Assembly (NCBI GenBank): GCA_030598165.1
Contig: JAUVQL010000094.1
Location: 1 to 5,249, forward strand
DNA length: 5,249 nt
From: Acidobacteriota bacterium
Lineage (GTDB): Bacteria; Acidobacteriota; Vicinamibacteria; Marinacidobacterales; SMYC01
Reading direction: 5' to 3'
Shown: positions 5,191-5,249 of the stretch, one piece after another
Numbering within the stretch: position 1 is the first letter of the stretch
How the letters are laid out: every line of letters starts with the position of its first letter
Position numbers and translations under genes: made by a program
The notes under the pieces: generated by a model
What the model saw: the letters and a program-made list of their open reading frames with translations, nothing else
The model's database searches: none
Told to the model about the DNA's origin: nothing

Positions 5191-5249
5191 ATGAGATCTG
5201 TTCTACGCTTGCTTCTCGCAATTGCGACCGTCTCGTGTCTTCATCCACG
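5191..5249 (+). CDS. Start of an exported protein, cut by the window edge
   Basis: An ATG at 5191 opens a frame that stays open to the right edge (19 complete codons). The residues MRSVLRLLLAIATVSCLHP form a typical signal sequence: two arginines, a hydrophobic core LLLAIATV, then VSC, which could be a weak lipobox with C16 as the lipidated cysteine, although T at -3 is not ideal. The upstream ribosome binding site is poor. Nothing can be said about its function because the mature protein lies outside the window. It could also be a chance short frame, but the signal-like content and the position after a terminator favour a gene. Confidence 0.45.
   Translation, partial: MRSVLRLLLAIATVSCLHP

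Noticed and set aside
5045..5248. 67-residue minus-strand frame at the right end
   Set aside because: It overlaps the carboxykinase 3' end and runs through the perfect terminator stem, so it is a chance frame.

Overview
The window reads as chromosomal DNA from a Gram-negative bacterium of moderate G+C content that makes c-type cytochromes. The basis is a sensor kinase with two CxxCH haem motifs in its extracytoplasmic domain, a Sec-type signal sequence on a TPM-domain protein, and a GTP-type PEP carboxykinase of a divergent subtype. Nitrospirota, Methylomirabilota or former deltaproteobacteria would fit this mix, but the taxon is inference and nothing here proves it.

Layout. Positions 1-308 (minus strand) hold the N-terminal 102 codons of a secreted or membrane TPM (YgcG/DUF477-like) protein that runs off the left edge. 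A 127-bp spacer (309-435) holds three 8-bp tandem repeats, a 9-bp inverted repeat enclosing a GC-rich hairpin, and a plausible sigma70-type promoter for the TPM gene. Positions 436-2422 (minus strand) hold a two-gene operon. The promoter-proximal gene is a membrane histidine kinase with a di-haem c-type sensor domain. After 25 bp comes a 153-residue stand-alone receiver protein with a strong Shine-Dalgarno. Positions 2423-3115 hold no credible gene: this is the divergent spacer between the two-component operon and the right-hand gene, with several small dyads, a G/C homopolymer and only weak promoter candidates. Positions 3116-5080 (plus strand) hold a 654-residue GTP-type phosphoenolpyruvate carboxykinase, followed at once by a very strong intrinsic terminator (17-bp stem, TTCG loop). 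Positions 5191-5249 probably begin another plus-strand gene with a signal peptide, cut by the right edge.

How the parts fit. The kinase should sense a redox or ligand state outside the inner membrane through its haems and pass phosphate to the single-domain receiver, which lacks a DNA-binding output and so must act through another protein. The carboxykinase links oxaloacetate and PEP (gluconeogenesis or anaplerosis). It is divergently transcribed from the kinase operon, so shared control through the 690-bp spacer is possible but not shown. The best leads for a second look are the di-haem sensor kinase, a run of nine G inside the codons of its ATP-binding G2 box, the insertion in the receiver domain, and the repeat/hairpin element downstream of the receiver gene.
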